Part shown: in pieces, positions 7,437 through 15,976 of the stretch
Layout: each line of letters opens with the position of its first letter
Numbering within the stretch: the stretch's first letter is position 1
From: Candidatus Fermentithermobacillaceae bacterium
GTDB taxonomy: Bacteria; Bacillota; Sulfobacillia; Fermentithermobacillales; Fermentithermobacillaceae
DNA: 64,000 nt
Direction of reading: 5' to 3'
Assembly: GCA_012837895.1 (NCBI GenBank)
Contig: DUQH01000010.1
Span: 1 to 64,000, forward strand
The notes under the pieces: generated by a model
Databases searched by the model: none
The model's input: the letters and a program-made list of their open reading frames with translations, nothing else
Told to the model about the DNA's origin: nothing
Program-made: the position numbers and the translations under genes

Positions 7437-10400
7437 CTATTCCTCATCTGCATCAGCGTTGATCTTAGCACTGTCAATCTCATAGCAATCACGTGCCAAG
7501 AGCCTGCGGATCCCTTCGTGCTCTTCTATATTCCCCCTTGCTATCACTATCCTATCCTTTGCCAGGAATCCCCTGGCCTGTTGCCACACCCTGGGGAACA
7601 CTATCACTTCGATGGAATCATACTCGTCTTCCAATGAGATAAAGGCCATTTCTTCCCCTGCCCTAGTAATTATCTTCTTAACTGATGAAACCCTTCCGCC
7701 TACCGTCACTTCAGCCCGGTCAGGCACTTCGTCGATGTCGGCAAGGGATACTGTGTGCCTCCTAAGGTACTCCCTGTACTTATCCAGAGGATGCCCTGAA
7801 AAATACATACCCAGCAGGTCCCGCTCCCACGACAGCCTTACCTCAAGGGGCACAGTGTCGCCGGACACAGGCTGAGAAGACACAGCCAGCTGGGAAAACA
7901 AAGATAGCTGCTGACCTGACCCTCCGGCAGCAGGACGCGGTCTTGGTTCCACATGCTGTTCCCGCCTTGGAGCCTCAAATCCTCCGAAAAGGGACATTTG
8001 GGTATCAGGCTGGGTTGCCCGTTGGTTCAATACCTCTTCAAGCCTGTTCAGGTGAGCAAACCTGGTACCCAGCTCATCCAAAGTGCCGCACCTGATGAGG
8101 CTCTCAAGCGCCTTCTTAGTCACGTTCCTACCCATCCTGAACACGAAAGACTCAAGCGACTCAAACCTGCCCCTGAACTGCCTTTCCTTCACGATTTCAG
8201 CCGCAACGGCTTCGCCCACATTCTTGATACCGCCAAGCCCGTACCTGATTGCGGTACTGTCACCGGTGGTTTCAACCGAAAATTCCACCAGGCTGTGGTT
8301 AACGCTGGGCCCCTTAATGCCGATTCCGAGACGCTTAACTTCATCCAGGTATATACCGACTTTGCCCTGGATCCCCCTCACTGAAGACAGGAGCGCAGCC
8401 ATGAATGCAGCAGGGTATTGCGCTTTGAGATATGCGGTCCAATACGCGACCAGGGCGTAAGGCGCCGCATGGTTCTTGTTGAACCCGTAATTGGCGAACT
8501 TGAGGATAAGGTCCCAGATTTCCTGGGCACAAGCGCGGGATATCCCGTTATTGATCGCTCCTTCCAGAAACTTGTCCTGCATCTGGACAAGAAGCCCCAG
8601 GTCCTTCTTACCCACTGCCCGGCGCAATATATCTGCTTCGCCCAAACTTAACCCTGCGACCCTGTGGGCGATCTGGAGGATCTGTTCCTGGTAAACCATC
8701 ACGCCGTAGGTTTCACGTAGCACAGGTTCAAGCACAGGATGGAGATAGTGGGGTTTGCCAAACCTCGCCCTTATATACTCTGGAATCTGTTCCATAGGGC
8801 CTGGCCTGCAAAGCGCCACCGCAGCCACGATATCTTTGAATTCCCTGGGTTTCATCTCCTTGAGGAAATCACGCACCCAGGACGATTCAAGTTGGAATAC
8901 ACCCAAGGATTCGCCCCTTGCCAGCATTTCATAGGTCTCTTCGTTATCAAGCGGCACTTGTTCTATATCCAAGGGTTTCCCGGCGCTTTCACCGGCCAGG
9001 CGGGTTGCTTTCTGGATTACCGTCAAGGTCCTGAGCCCGAGGAAATCCATTTTGAGAAGACCAAGCGCCTCAAGGGCTTCCATGGGATACTGAGTTGTAA
9101 TCACCCCATCCTGCGTCTTGCCAAGGGGCACGTATTCCCACAATGGCTCCTTGCCGATAACCACTCCCGCAGCATGGACAGATGAATGTCGTGGCATCCC
9201 TTCGAGTTTTTGAGCAGTCTCGATAAGGGAGCGGATTTCATCCCGCTGCATGGCTTGTCTCAGATCCGGCACAGTCTCTATAGCTTGGGCAATGGTGATT
9301 CCAGGCTGGGCCGGTATCATCTTTGCAATAGTATCTGTCTCGGCGTAAGGCAGGTTAAGGGCACGGCCCACATCCCTGATGACTGCCCTCGCCGCCATGG
9401 TACCAAAGGTGATGATCTGGGCTACCCTGTCGCTGCCGTATTTCCCGCGCACGTATTCAATCACTTCATCCCTGCGGTCATCCTGAAAATCAATATCGAT
9501 ATCAGGCATGCTCACCCTTTCAGGGTTCAAGAAGCGCTCAAACACCAGGTCATGGTCAACCGGGTCTATCCCTGTAATACCCAGCGAATACGCGACCAAA
9601 CTCCCTGCGGCAGACCCCCTGCCCGGGCCTACAGCTATTCCCTGCCTTTTCGCATACCCCACAAAGTCAGCTACAATGAGGAAATACGAGGAGTACCCCA
9701 TTACATCTATCATCTTGAGCTCATACTCAAGCCTTTCCTGTTTAGCAGGGCTCACCCGGCCCCCAAGGCGTTCAACCAAGCCTGCCTGGGCTTGCTTCCT
9801 CAGATACGACGAGGCGGTTTCGCCCTGGGGGATTGGATAATCAGGCAAGTGGATTGATGACAGATCAAGCGTGACGTTGCACCTGCGTGCAACCTCCCCT
9901 GTGTTGGTTATGGCTTCAGGCAAGTCGCTGAATGCCCCTGCCATCTCCCCGGGGCTCTTAAGGTAGAACTGGTCTCCCTCAAAACGCAGCCTGTTTGGAT
10001 CATATATGTTGGTCCCTGTCTGAATTGCCAGGAGTATCTCATGGTGCCTGGCATCTGACTGCCTGAGGTAGTGACAATCGTTTGTAGCTACAATGGGGAT
10101 CCTGTGCCGCCTGGAAAGCTCCACAAGACCCTGGTTTACCTGCTCCTGGGCAGCGATCCCATTGCGCTGGAGTTCCAGAAACACATTGTGCTTGCCGAAA
10201 ATGTCTGTATATTGCCCGAGGCTGGCAGAGGCTTCGGTAAACCTGCCTCGCCTTACGAGCCTTGGCACTTCCCCGTCAAGGCAGGCGGTGAGAGCTATGA
10301 GTCCCTTGGAATACTTAGACAGGATCTCAAGGTCAACCCTGGGCTTGTAGTAGAAACCGTCGAGAAATCCGGTTGACACGATTTTGAGGAGATTCCGGTA

Positions 10401-10694
10401 GCCCTCGTCAGTTTCGGCCAGGAGCACCAGGTGATAGGGCTCGTCCCTGAGACCCCTATCCTTCTTGAGCCTGGAGCCCCGGGCTACATAAATCTCGCAA
10501 CCGATGATAGGGCGCAGGCCCGCTTCCAAGCAGGCGTTGTAGAAATCAATTACCCCGTACATGGCGCCGTGGTCCGTTATGGCAAGTGCCTCCATCCCCA
10601 TGCGGGAGGCCATCTGACACAACTCGTGAATCCTGCAAGCCCCATCTAGCAGGCTATATTCTGTGTGTACGTGAAGATGACAGAATTTGCTCAT
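7437..10694 (-). CDS. dnaE: DNA polymerase III alpha subunit (DnaE type)
   Basis: Replicative DNA polymerase subunit of 1085 residues, close to the length of Firmicute DnaE, which works beside PolC. Domain order: PHP domain at the N-terminus (CHLHVHTEYSLLDG, later VATNDCHYLR), polymerase palm with GPGRGSAAGSLVAY near residue 350 and the catalytic carboxylates in MPDIDIDFQDDRRDEVIEYV near 400, fingers region with KKDLGLLVQMQ, a helix-hairpin-helix/tau-binding zone, and a C-terminal OB fold (VTVGGRVSSVKKIITRAGEE) at roughly 970-1060. A linker rich in Pro, Gln and Ser separates the last two parts. It is the first gene of the dnaE, small protein, pfkA, pyk cluster, a neighbourhood known from related Clostridia. 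Confidence 0.97.
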   Translation of the reverse strand: MSKFCHLHVHTEYSLLDGACRIHELCQMASRMGMEALAITDHGAMYGVIDFYNACLEAGLRPIIGCEIYVARGSRLKKDRGLRDEPYHLVLLAETDEGYRNLLKIVSTGFLDGFYYKPRVDLEILSKYSKGLIALTACLDGEVPRLVRRGRFTEASASLGQYTDIFGKHNVFLELQRNGIAAQEQVNQGLVELSRRHRIPIVATNDCHYLRQSDARHHEILLAIQTGTNIYDPNRLRFEGDQFYLKSPGEMAGAFSDLPEAITNTGEVARRCNVTLDLSSIHLPDYPIPQGETASSYLRKQAQAGLVERLGGRVSPAKQERLEYELKMIDVMGYSSYFLIVADFVGYAKRQGIAVGPGRGSAAGSLVAYSLGITGIDPVDHDLVFERFLNPERVSMPDIDIDFQDDRRDEVIEYVRGKYGSDRVAQIITFGTMAARAVIRDVGRALNLPYAETDTIAKMIPAQPGITIAQAIETVPDLRQAMQRDEIRSLIETAQKLEGMPRHSSVHAAGVVIGKEPLWEYVPLGKTQDGVITTQYPMEALEALGLLKMDFLGLRTLTVIQKATRLAGESAGKPLDIEQVPLDNEETYEMLARGESLGVFQLESSWVRDFLKEMKPREFKDIVAAVALCRPGPMEQIPEYIRARFGKPHYLHPVLEPVLRETYGVMVYQEQILQIAHRVAGLSLGEADILRRAVGKKDLGLLVQMQDKFLEGAINNGISRACAQEIWDLILKFANYGFNKNHAAPYALVAYWTAYLKAQYPAAFMAALLSSVRGIQGKVGIYLDEVKRLGIGIKGPSVNHSLVEFSVETTGDSTAIRYGLGGIKNVGEAVAAEIVKERQFRGRFESLESFVFRMGRNVTKKALESLIRCGTLDELGTRFAHLNRLEEVLNQRATQPDTQMSLFGGFEAPRREQHVEPRPRPAAGGSGQQLSLFSQLAVSSQPVSGDTVPLEVRLSWERDLLGMYFSGHPLDKYREYLRRHTVSLADIDEVPDRAEVTVGGRVSSVKKIITRAGEEMAFISLEDEYDSIEVIVFPRVWQQARGFLAKDRIVIARGNIEEHEGIRRLLARDCYEIDSAKINADADEE

Positions 10695-10712
10695 AATATG
10701 TCTCCACCTGTA

Positions 10713-10741
10713 TTGGAAATGATCGGTTTTTCCTATAAAAT
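10713..10741 (+). promoter_or_regulatory. Sigma-A type promoter for the small zinc-ribbon gene
   Basis: TTGGAA (10713-10718), 17 bases, TAAAAT (10736-10741). It lies in the divergent gap between dnaE and the small plus-strand gene and ends 34 bases before that gene's TTG start. Confidence 0.5.
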
Positions 10742-10775
10742 GTATTCAAACTCAGCTATATAGAAGGTGAATCCG

Positions 10776-10964
10776 TTGCCCTGGAAATTTTGCCCATCGT
10801 GCAAACAGATATCCTATTCCGCTGCAACCCACTATGATTCCTGGCTATGTCCGCATTGCTGCACACAACTCAAGGACGAACCCGAATACGACCTTAATGA
10901 AGTATCTAAGTTAAAGCAACAACACTCGCCTGAGCCGCCTGCAACTGACGCCGGTGATGCATAA
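10776..10964 (+). CDS. Small zinc-ribbon protein
   Basis: A 62-residue protein with two CxxC knuckles, CPSCKQ near residue 5 and CPHCCTQ near residue 25, followed by an acidic and Gln/Pro-rich tail. This is the layout of a rubredoxin-like or zinc-ribbon fold. The TTG at 10776 is favoured because AGAAGGTGA precedes it by five bases; a GTG at 10767 overlaps that binding site and is less likely. It is divergent from dnaE and has its own promoter-like element. The function is not recognised. Confidence 0.6.
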   Translation: MPWKFCPSCKQISYSAATHYDSWLCPHCCTQLKDEPEYDLNEVSKLKQQHSPEPPATDAGDA

Positions 10965-10979
10965 TTAACTATGCGTACA

Positions 10980-11801
10980 CTATTCGCCCCGTGACAGGGA
11001 AGTCCCTTCACCGGATTCCTGCAGGCTGTCCGGGTGGATTTTGGTTTTGAAATAACGGCACATGTCTTTGAGAGGGCACAGCGGGCATGCAGGTTTCCTG
11101 GCACTGCATATTTCCCTGCCGTGTTGTATGAGCATGATATGGAAAGGCATTTTTATCTCATCAGGAGCCAGCTTCTCGAACATATTTTGGACAGACGACG
11201 CACTTTGTTTTTTCCCCGCCAGCCCCAAACGCCTGGCAATCCTGAGTATGTGAGTGTCTACAGGAAACGCAGGCTTTCCCAGGCCGAACACAACCACGCA
11301 CGCAGCTGTCTTGGGCCCTACCCCGGGGAGGGATGTCAGGTATTCCATTACTTCTTGTTTGGGCCAGTCGAACAGCGGCGCAAGTGTTATTTCCCCGAAA
11401 TCCTCTTTCAATTTTGACAATGCACTGCGTATCTTCTTTGTTTTCTGCCTCTGAAGCCCGCCACACGCCAAGGCAGCTTCCACATCGCACGGGTCACAAG
11501 CAATCACGCTATCCCAGTCGGGAAAGCAAGACTTGAGTTCTGAAAACGCACGGCCGCTAAGGGTGTCGTTGGTAGCTTGGGAAAGGATGGTTGCCACCAG
11601 TACATCTACAGGGTTGTCCCTGTAAGGCTCAAGCAAACGTGAGCGGGCGCCGGGATACAGCTTGCTGACTGCCTCGTAGATTGCATGGATGTCACCAAAG
11701 AAATCACCTTGGTTTGGCGTCAACCCCCCCGGCTTGCCCCCCGCTGAACCATGTGCATTGCTTGTATCACGTACATTGTTGTTTCCCGTATGTTTTGTCA
11801 T
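10980..11801 (-). CDS. nth: Endonuclease III family DNA glycosylase/AP lyase
   Basis: Base-excision repair enzyme that removes oxidised pyrimidines and cuts at abasic sites. The 273-residue protein contains the helix-hairpin-helix LTSLPGVGPKTAACVVVFG with the catalytic Lys, the catalytic Asp in FPVDTHILRIARRLGL, and the [4Fe-4S] cluster cysteines with exact C-x6-C-x2-C-x5-C spacing in CSARKPACPLCPLKDMC. The N-terminus has about 30 extra Gly/Asn-rich residues. The substrate-side motif reads ILSQATND rather than the classical SAQATD, so specificity may differ from E. coli Nth. It is 32 bases downstream of murD in the same direction, with GGGAG before its ATG. Confidence 0.92.
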   Translation of the reverse strand: MTKHTGNNNVRDTSNAHGSAGGKPGGLTPNQGDFFGDIHAIYEAVSKLYPGARSRLLEPYRDNPVDVLVATILSQATNDTLSGRAFSELKSCFPDWDSVIACDPCDVEAALACGGLQRQKTKKIRSALSKLKEDFGEITLAPLFDWPKQEVMEYLTSLPGVGPKTAACVVVFGLGKPAFPVDTHILRIARRLGLAGKKQSASSVQNMFEKLAPDEIKMPFHIMLIQHGREICSARKPACPLCPLKDMCRYFKTKIHPDSLQESGEGTSLSRGE

Positions 11802-11833
11802 GCCCCATGCTCCCTGCTAGATCTTTGCCATAA

Positions 11834-13246
11834 TCATAGCGCCTTGACTATTTGCTTGAACAGGCGGCCACGTTCCTCGAAACTTGAAAACATATCATAG
11901 CTGGCACACGCCGGGGAAAGCGCAACTGAATCTCCCGGCCCTGCCATGTTAAAGGCGGTGCGGACTGCCTCTTCCAATCCGCGGGCTTCAGCTATCTGAG
12001 GTTTCCCGGACATGCCTGCTTCAGACCAAGCCTTCTCTATACTCTGCCTGATCTTACCCGCGCACTGGCCAATGAGCACGGTCTTGCACTGCCTGGCAAC
12101 AATCTTCCCCGCCAATTCATCAAAACATAACCCTTTGTCTGAGCCCCCAAGTATAAGCACAAGGGGACCCCTGAGCGAATCTACCAGAGCGATGGTCCTG
12201 TCAGGAGACGTAGCAATGGAATCATTGTAAAACCTTACGCCGCCGGTCTCGCGCACAAATTCGATCCTGTGCTCAATGCCCCGGAACTCCCTTATAGCCT
12301 TTCTGATGCCTTGGGGATTGGCACCCATCTGCATTGCAAGCACTATGGCACCGAGGGCATTGGATACGTTATGCCTGCCTGGAATCACAAAGTCTTGTGT
12401 GCACGCTATTACACATGCTTCACTACCGCCGCCGGCATCGTACATAAGATCATCACCATCGAGCCATGCAAGTGGCATACGGGCAGGTCCCGGCGTCATT
12501 TCCGGATACCGGTTCAACGAAAAGAACCCGGCGCGCCCAGGGCATCCGGCTGCTGCAGCCCTGGTTTCCATCTCGTCGTAATTCAAGATCGCCAAGTCCC
12601 TTTCTGACTGGAAGCGGAATATGTTTTTCTTTGCTTCCACGTATTCGTCAAAGTCCTTATGAATATCCAGGTGATTAGGCCGTATGTTGAGCAGCAGGGA
12701 ATACTGAGGGCTCCTGGTGCACAGATGCAGCTGGAAACTTGACAGTTCAAGCACCACCCGTGCATCTTCGGGTATCTCATCTACCTTTTCAATGAGCACA
12801 GGCCCGATGTTTCCACCAAGGAATACCGGCGTACCGGGCATGCTTTGCTCAAGCATGAGCTTTGCCAGCATGCAAGTGGTGGTTTTTCCGGCGCTTCCTG
12901 TGATGCCCCCGACTACCGCCTTGCAGCGCTTGAGGAACAGATCAATCTCTGTGGAAATCTCGGCTCCTCGTTTCTTAGCTTCAATCACCTGTGGTTGGTG
13001 CTTTATCATGCCGGGAGTGAGAAAGATGAATTCGAAACCGGGTAACTTGTCTAGGTAACCAGGACCCAAACTCCATTTAACACCCCTGTTGCTGAACTCT
13101 TCATATACATCGCCAAGTTCTTCGACGGTCTTGCGGTCAAAACATGTGATCAAAGCCCCTTCGCCCAGGAGGTAGCGGCAAAGGGCCTGGTTGGATCTAC
13201 CCATACCTACCACAGCTACCTGTACATCCTTGTATGTTTCAGGCAT
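11834..13246 (-). CDS. murD: UDP-N-acetylmuramoylalanine--D-glutamate ligase
   Basis: Adds D-glutamate to UDP-MurNAc-L-Ala in peptidoglycan synthesis, in the cytoplasm. The 470-residue protein has the N-terminal Rossmann-like start VAVVGMGRSNQALCRYL, the ATP loop GITGSAGKTTTCMLA, the family LELSSFQLHL and NIRPNHLDIH, and the C-terminal FYNDSIATSPDRTIALVDSL with LILGGSDKG and SPACASYDMF. The ATG at 13246 has an ideal AAGGAGGT; a longer frame from 13372 has no support. Most Firmicutes carry murD in the dcw cell-division cluster; here it stands alone with nth, which suggests a relocated or second copy. Confidence 0.95.
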   Translation of the reverse strand: MPETYKDVQVAVVGMGRSNQALCRYLLGEGALITCFDRKTVEELGDVYEEFSNRGVKWSLGPGYLDKLPGFEFIFLTPGMIKHQPQVIEAKKRGAEISTEIDLFLKRCKAVVGGITGSAGKTTTCMLAKLMLEQSMPGTPVFLGGNIGPVLIEKVDEIPEDARVVLELSSFQLHLCTRSPQYSLLLNIRPNHLDIHKDFDEYVEAKKNIFRFQSERDLAILNYDEMETRAAAAGCPGRAGFFSLNRYPEMTPGPARMPLAWLDGDDLMYDAGGGSEACVIACTQDFVIPGRHNVSNALGAIVLAMQMGANPQGIRKAIREFRGIEHRIEFVRETGGVRFYNDSIATSPDRTIALVDSLRGPLVLILGGSDKGLCFDELAGKIVARQCKTVLIGQCAGKIRQSIEKAWSEAGMSGKPQIAEARGLEEAVRTAFNMAGPGDSVALSPACASYDMFSSFEERGRLFKQIVKAL

Positions 13247-13747
13247 CTTTCTACCTCCTTGTAACCAAGGCGCTTGACCGGCATTGTCACAGGCGCCTCG
13301 CACAACGCAAAGCAGTACTTGGTACACATGGTAATGTGCCTGCCATGCGCGTTGTTCGCAAGTGCCCGCCACATGCGCCTTTCAACATGTCCGTCAACCC
13401 GAAATGCTACAGGAACCGTGCGGTGCCGTCAAGTTCCCCTTATCCAGCCAAAGTATTTCTATGCCTTGTGAGGCTACACCTTCTTATAGGCGTGAACCTG
13501 CCGGCTTGCAGGCAAAGCTAGGTCATTTTCCGGTGAGATCGTGCTGCAATGAAACTATACCCATCAAGTTGTGTTTCCATAAGATTAGGCTTCAACGAGG
13601 TTTCTGCAAGCTGCCAGGTGTGCCATAATTACAAGGAAGATACAGCTCCACAACCCTGTATGGGCCGGTCTGTACCCCGGTCTGTACCTGTGAATGCAGG
13701 CGCAGGCCTGAAACAGGACCGGTTCCCACAAAGGGCAGGCAGGTGAT
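13247..13747. other. Gene-less 500-bp gap between murD and atpZ
   Basis: No convincing coding sequence or known RNA is seen on either strand. A minus-strand promoter-like pair TTGACG-N17-TAGCAT (complement of 13404-13432) could serve murD, leaving a leader of about 150 bases. A 10-bp direct repeat GGTCTGTACC occurs twice near 13662-13683. Confidence 0.45.
13404..13432 (-). promoter_or_regulatory. Candidate promoter for murD-nth
   Basis: Minus-strand TTGACG (complement of 13427-13432), 17 bases, TAGCAT (complement of 13404-13409). It stands about 158 bases before the murD ATG. The pattern match is good but unsupported by other evidence. Confidence 0.35.
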
Positions 13748-13978
13748 ATGGTGGCGAAGAAGCCAGGAAGCGGCGGATTTCTTGCAGCTGCAAGTGTGAT
13801 TCTGAGCCTGGGCTTTAACTTAGTAGGCTCAGCGCTGCTGGGCATGTACATCGGATCCCTGATGGACAAAGATAGTCCGGCCAAGATTTACACTCCCATT
13901 GGGCTTATCTTTGGCCTGTTAGTTGGGTTTCACCGGGCCTGGACTATAGTGCGAAACCTCATGAAGAAAAGAAAATAG
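13748..13978 (+). CDS. atpZ: AtpZ-like F-ATPase gene 1 / AtpI-related membrane protein
   Basis: A 76-residue protein with two transmembrane helices: GFLAAASVILSLGFNLVGSA and, after a short loop MDKDSPAKIYTPIG, LIFGLLVGFHRAWTIV, then a basic C-terminus. This is the layout of the AtpZ/ATPase-gene-1 family (PF09527-type), whose members sit before F0F1 ATP synthase genes and are linked to Mg2+ or Ca2+ transport or assembly of the c ring. A GGCAGGTGAT site precedes the ATG. No ATP synthase genes follow here; the next gene is convergent. It is therefore an orphan copy. Confidence 0.75.
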   Translation: MVAKKPGSGGFLAAASVILSLGFNLVGSALLGMYIGSLMDKDSPAKIYTPIGLIFGLLVGFHRAWTIVRNLMKKRK

Positions 13979-14014
13979 CCCGGCCGGACCAGATCGCCTG
14001 AAACGGCCAGGCTA
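13976..14014 (+). terminator. Terminator after atpZ
   Basis: The arms TAGCCcGGCCG (starting at the atpZ stop codon) and CGGCCaGGCTA form a stem of ten pairs with one mismatch, followed by CTCCTTTAT. Because genes converge here it may also act on the minus strand. Confidence 0.5.
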
Positions 14015-14089
14015 CTCCTTTATCCACTGCCTTACAAATGTCGCCCCTAGATCAACCGGATAAGCCGGATCACCGGTCCACCGGCAGGG

Positions 14090-15976
14090 TTAACCTGCAT
14101 GTTCCGGTCTGGGACGCAGGGTCGGTTTGGTGCCACCGGCGACTTCACGGTCCAGAGTATCTGCTTCGTGTTCCCGTTCTTCAACAAGCGGTGCGCCTGC
14201 AAACTGCTTCTCGTAAAGTGTCTTATAAAGCCCGCCTTTAGCTATTAGTTCTTCGTGGTTGCCCACTTCCGCCACTTGACCGTCTTCAATCACGTATATC
14301 CTGTCTGCATTGCGTATGGTAGAAAGTCTGTGGGCAATCACAATAGAAGTCCTGCCTTGGAACAGTTTCTCCAAGGCTTTCTGGATAAGGTATTCGGTGT
14401 ATGCATCTACAGACGACGTGGCTTCATCCAATATAAGGATCCGCGGGTCTGCCAGAAGCGCCCTTGCAAATGACAGGAGCTGCCGCTGCCCTACTGACAG
14501 CCTGGAACCACGCTCCCTGACTTCAGTGTCGTAACCGTCTGGCAGGCGGCTGATAAAGTCGTGGGCACCCACAATCCTCGCCGCTTCCTCGATTTCTTCG
14601 TCTGTTGCGTCCAACCGTCCGTACCTTATGTTATCGCGGACCGTGCCGGAGAATATGAACGTATCCTGCAACACTATTCCCAGATTTCTCCGCAGCGATT
14701 CCAGGGTCACATCCCGTATGTCCATGCCGTCTACAAGAATCTCGCCTTGGTCTACATCGTAAAACCGGCACAGCAGGTTGATGATTGAGCTCTTGCCCGC
14801 GCCTGTAGGCCCTACAAGTGCAATGGTTTCATTTGGCTTGGCCTCAATGTTTACCCCGTGAAGCACCGGCAAGCCGGGCTCATATCCAAACACCACGTTG
14901 TTGAACTCAACGTGCCCCTCAATCTCACCGAGTTCCAACGCATCTTCTTTGTCCTGAACGTTGGGCTTGGTTTCAAGGATTTCAAATACCCTTTCAGATG
15001 ACACCCCTGCCTGGAGAATCAGGTTGTACACCTCTGTAAGGTTCCTAATCGGCCAGAAGAACCTGGTCATGTAGTTGAGAAATGCCACTATGGTTCCCAC
15101 TGTAACTGTGGGATCATGCCAGGACATGCGGAGTCCACCGTAGTAAACGATCAGAGCTGAGCCCAAAGCGCTGATAATGTCGACCATGGGATGGAACAAT
15201 GCATGAAGCCGCGCTGCCTCCAGTTGAGCTTGGAAACTCTCGTAGTTAGTGTCGCTGAATTTCTCAGCATTGACTTCTTCCCGGGAGAACGCCTGCACGA
15301 TCCTCATGCCGGATATTGATTCCTGCAAATTAGCGGCTATGTCTGCAATCCTGCGCCTCACCCTGCGGTATGCCCTGGTCATCCTGGTCCTGAGCGTCCA
15401 CACAACCAGGAACAACAGGGGCACCACAGTCAACGTGGCAAGCGCCAATCTCAGGTTCATCCGCACCATAACCGTTACAATGGCAAAGAGGGTCACAAGG
15501 TCAGTCAGGAGTCCGAGTACTCCAGAAGATATCAGTTGGTTGAGTGATTCAACGTCTCCGGTAACACGGGACATAATCCGCCCGACCTGCAGCTTGTCGT
15601 AGAAATCAAGCCCCAGGTCCTGAAGGTGGCTGAAAAGTGCCCGCCTCATGGAATACAGCATGTGCTGGCCGGTCCATGACATGACATATCTCTGGGAAAC
15701 ATGGAGAACCTCGATAAACAGCATGATCCCCAGGTAAGTCAGGGCGGTCTTAGATAACCCGTTGAAATCCCCTGAAGGGATGTCAACGTCTATAGCTCTC
15801 CGCACAAGAAGGGGCCCCACGGTGCTTAAGAGGGAGATAGCTACAGCCAGGGCCAAAGCAAGCAGCAAGTACCATTTGAACGGAGTCACAAACCGCTTCA
15901 ACTTAGGCAGGTGAGAGAAGTTGATGTCTTTACGATCTATATTCCCTACGTCCAAACCACGATGGAATCGTCCCAT
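14090..15976 (-). CDS. ABC exporter half-transporter, subunit with catalytic ATP site
   Basis: A 628-residue fused membrane-ATPase polypeptide of the multidrug type. Six transmembrane helices fill residues about 30-320. The nucleotide domain has Walker A GPTGAGKSS, Q-loop LQDTFIFSGTV, a non-canonical signature RLSVGQRQ, Walker B ILILDEATSSVD with the catalytic Glu, and switch His in IVIAHRLS. With the upstream gene it should form a BmrCD/TM287-288-like heterodimer. The LSVGQ signature would then face the partner's degenerate site, while its own Walker motifs meet the partner's LSGGQ. AAGGAGGTGG precedes the ATG, which overlaps the partner's TGA by one base. The substrate is unknown. Confidence 0.94.
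   Translation of the reverse strand: MGRFHRGLDVGNIDRKDINFSHLPKLKRFVTPFKWYLLLALALAVAISLLSTVGPLLVRRAIDVDIPSGDFNGLSKTALTYLGIMLFIEVLHVSQRYVMSWTGQHMLYSMRRALFSHLQDLGLDFYDKLQVGRIMSRVTGDVESLNQLISSGVLGLLTDLVTLFAIVTVMVRMNLRLALATLTVVPLLFLVVWTLRTRMTRAYRRVRRRIADIAANLQESISGMRIVQAFSREEVNAEKFSDTNYESFQAQLEAARLHALFHPMVDIISALGSALIVYYGGLRMSWHDPTVTVGTIVAFLNYMTRFFWPIRNLTEVYNLILQAGVSSERVFEILETKPNVQDKEDALELGEIEGHVEFNNVVFGYEPGLPVLHGVNIEAKPNETIALVGPTGAGKSSIINLLCRFYDVDQGEILVDGMDIRDVTLESLRRNLGIVLQDTFIFSGTVRDNIRYGRLDATDEEIEEAARIVGAHDFISRLPDGYDTEVRERGSRLSVGQRQLLSFARALLADPRILILDEATSSVDAYTEYLIQKALEKLFQGRTSIVIAHRLSTIRNADRIYVIEDGQVAEVGNHEELIAKGGLYKTLYEKQFAGAPLVEEREHEADTLDREVAGGTKPTLRPRPEHAG

Noticed and set aside
13234-13746. 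Short plus-strand frames in the murD-atpZ gap
   Set aside because: No ribosome binding sites and Cys/His-rich text without any motif; treated as non-coding.
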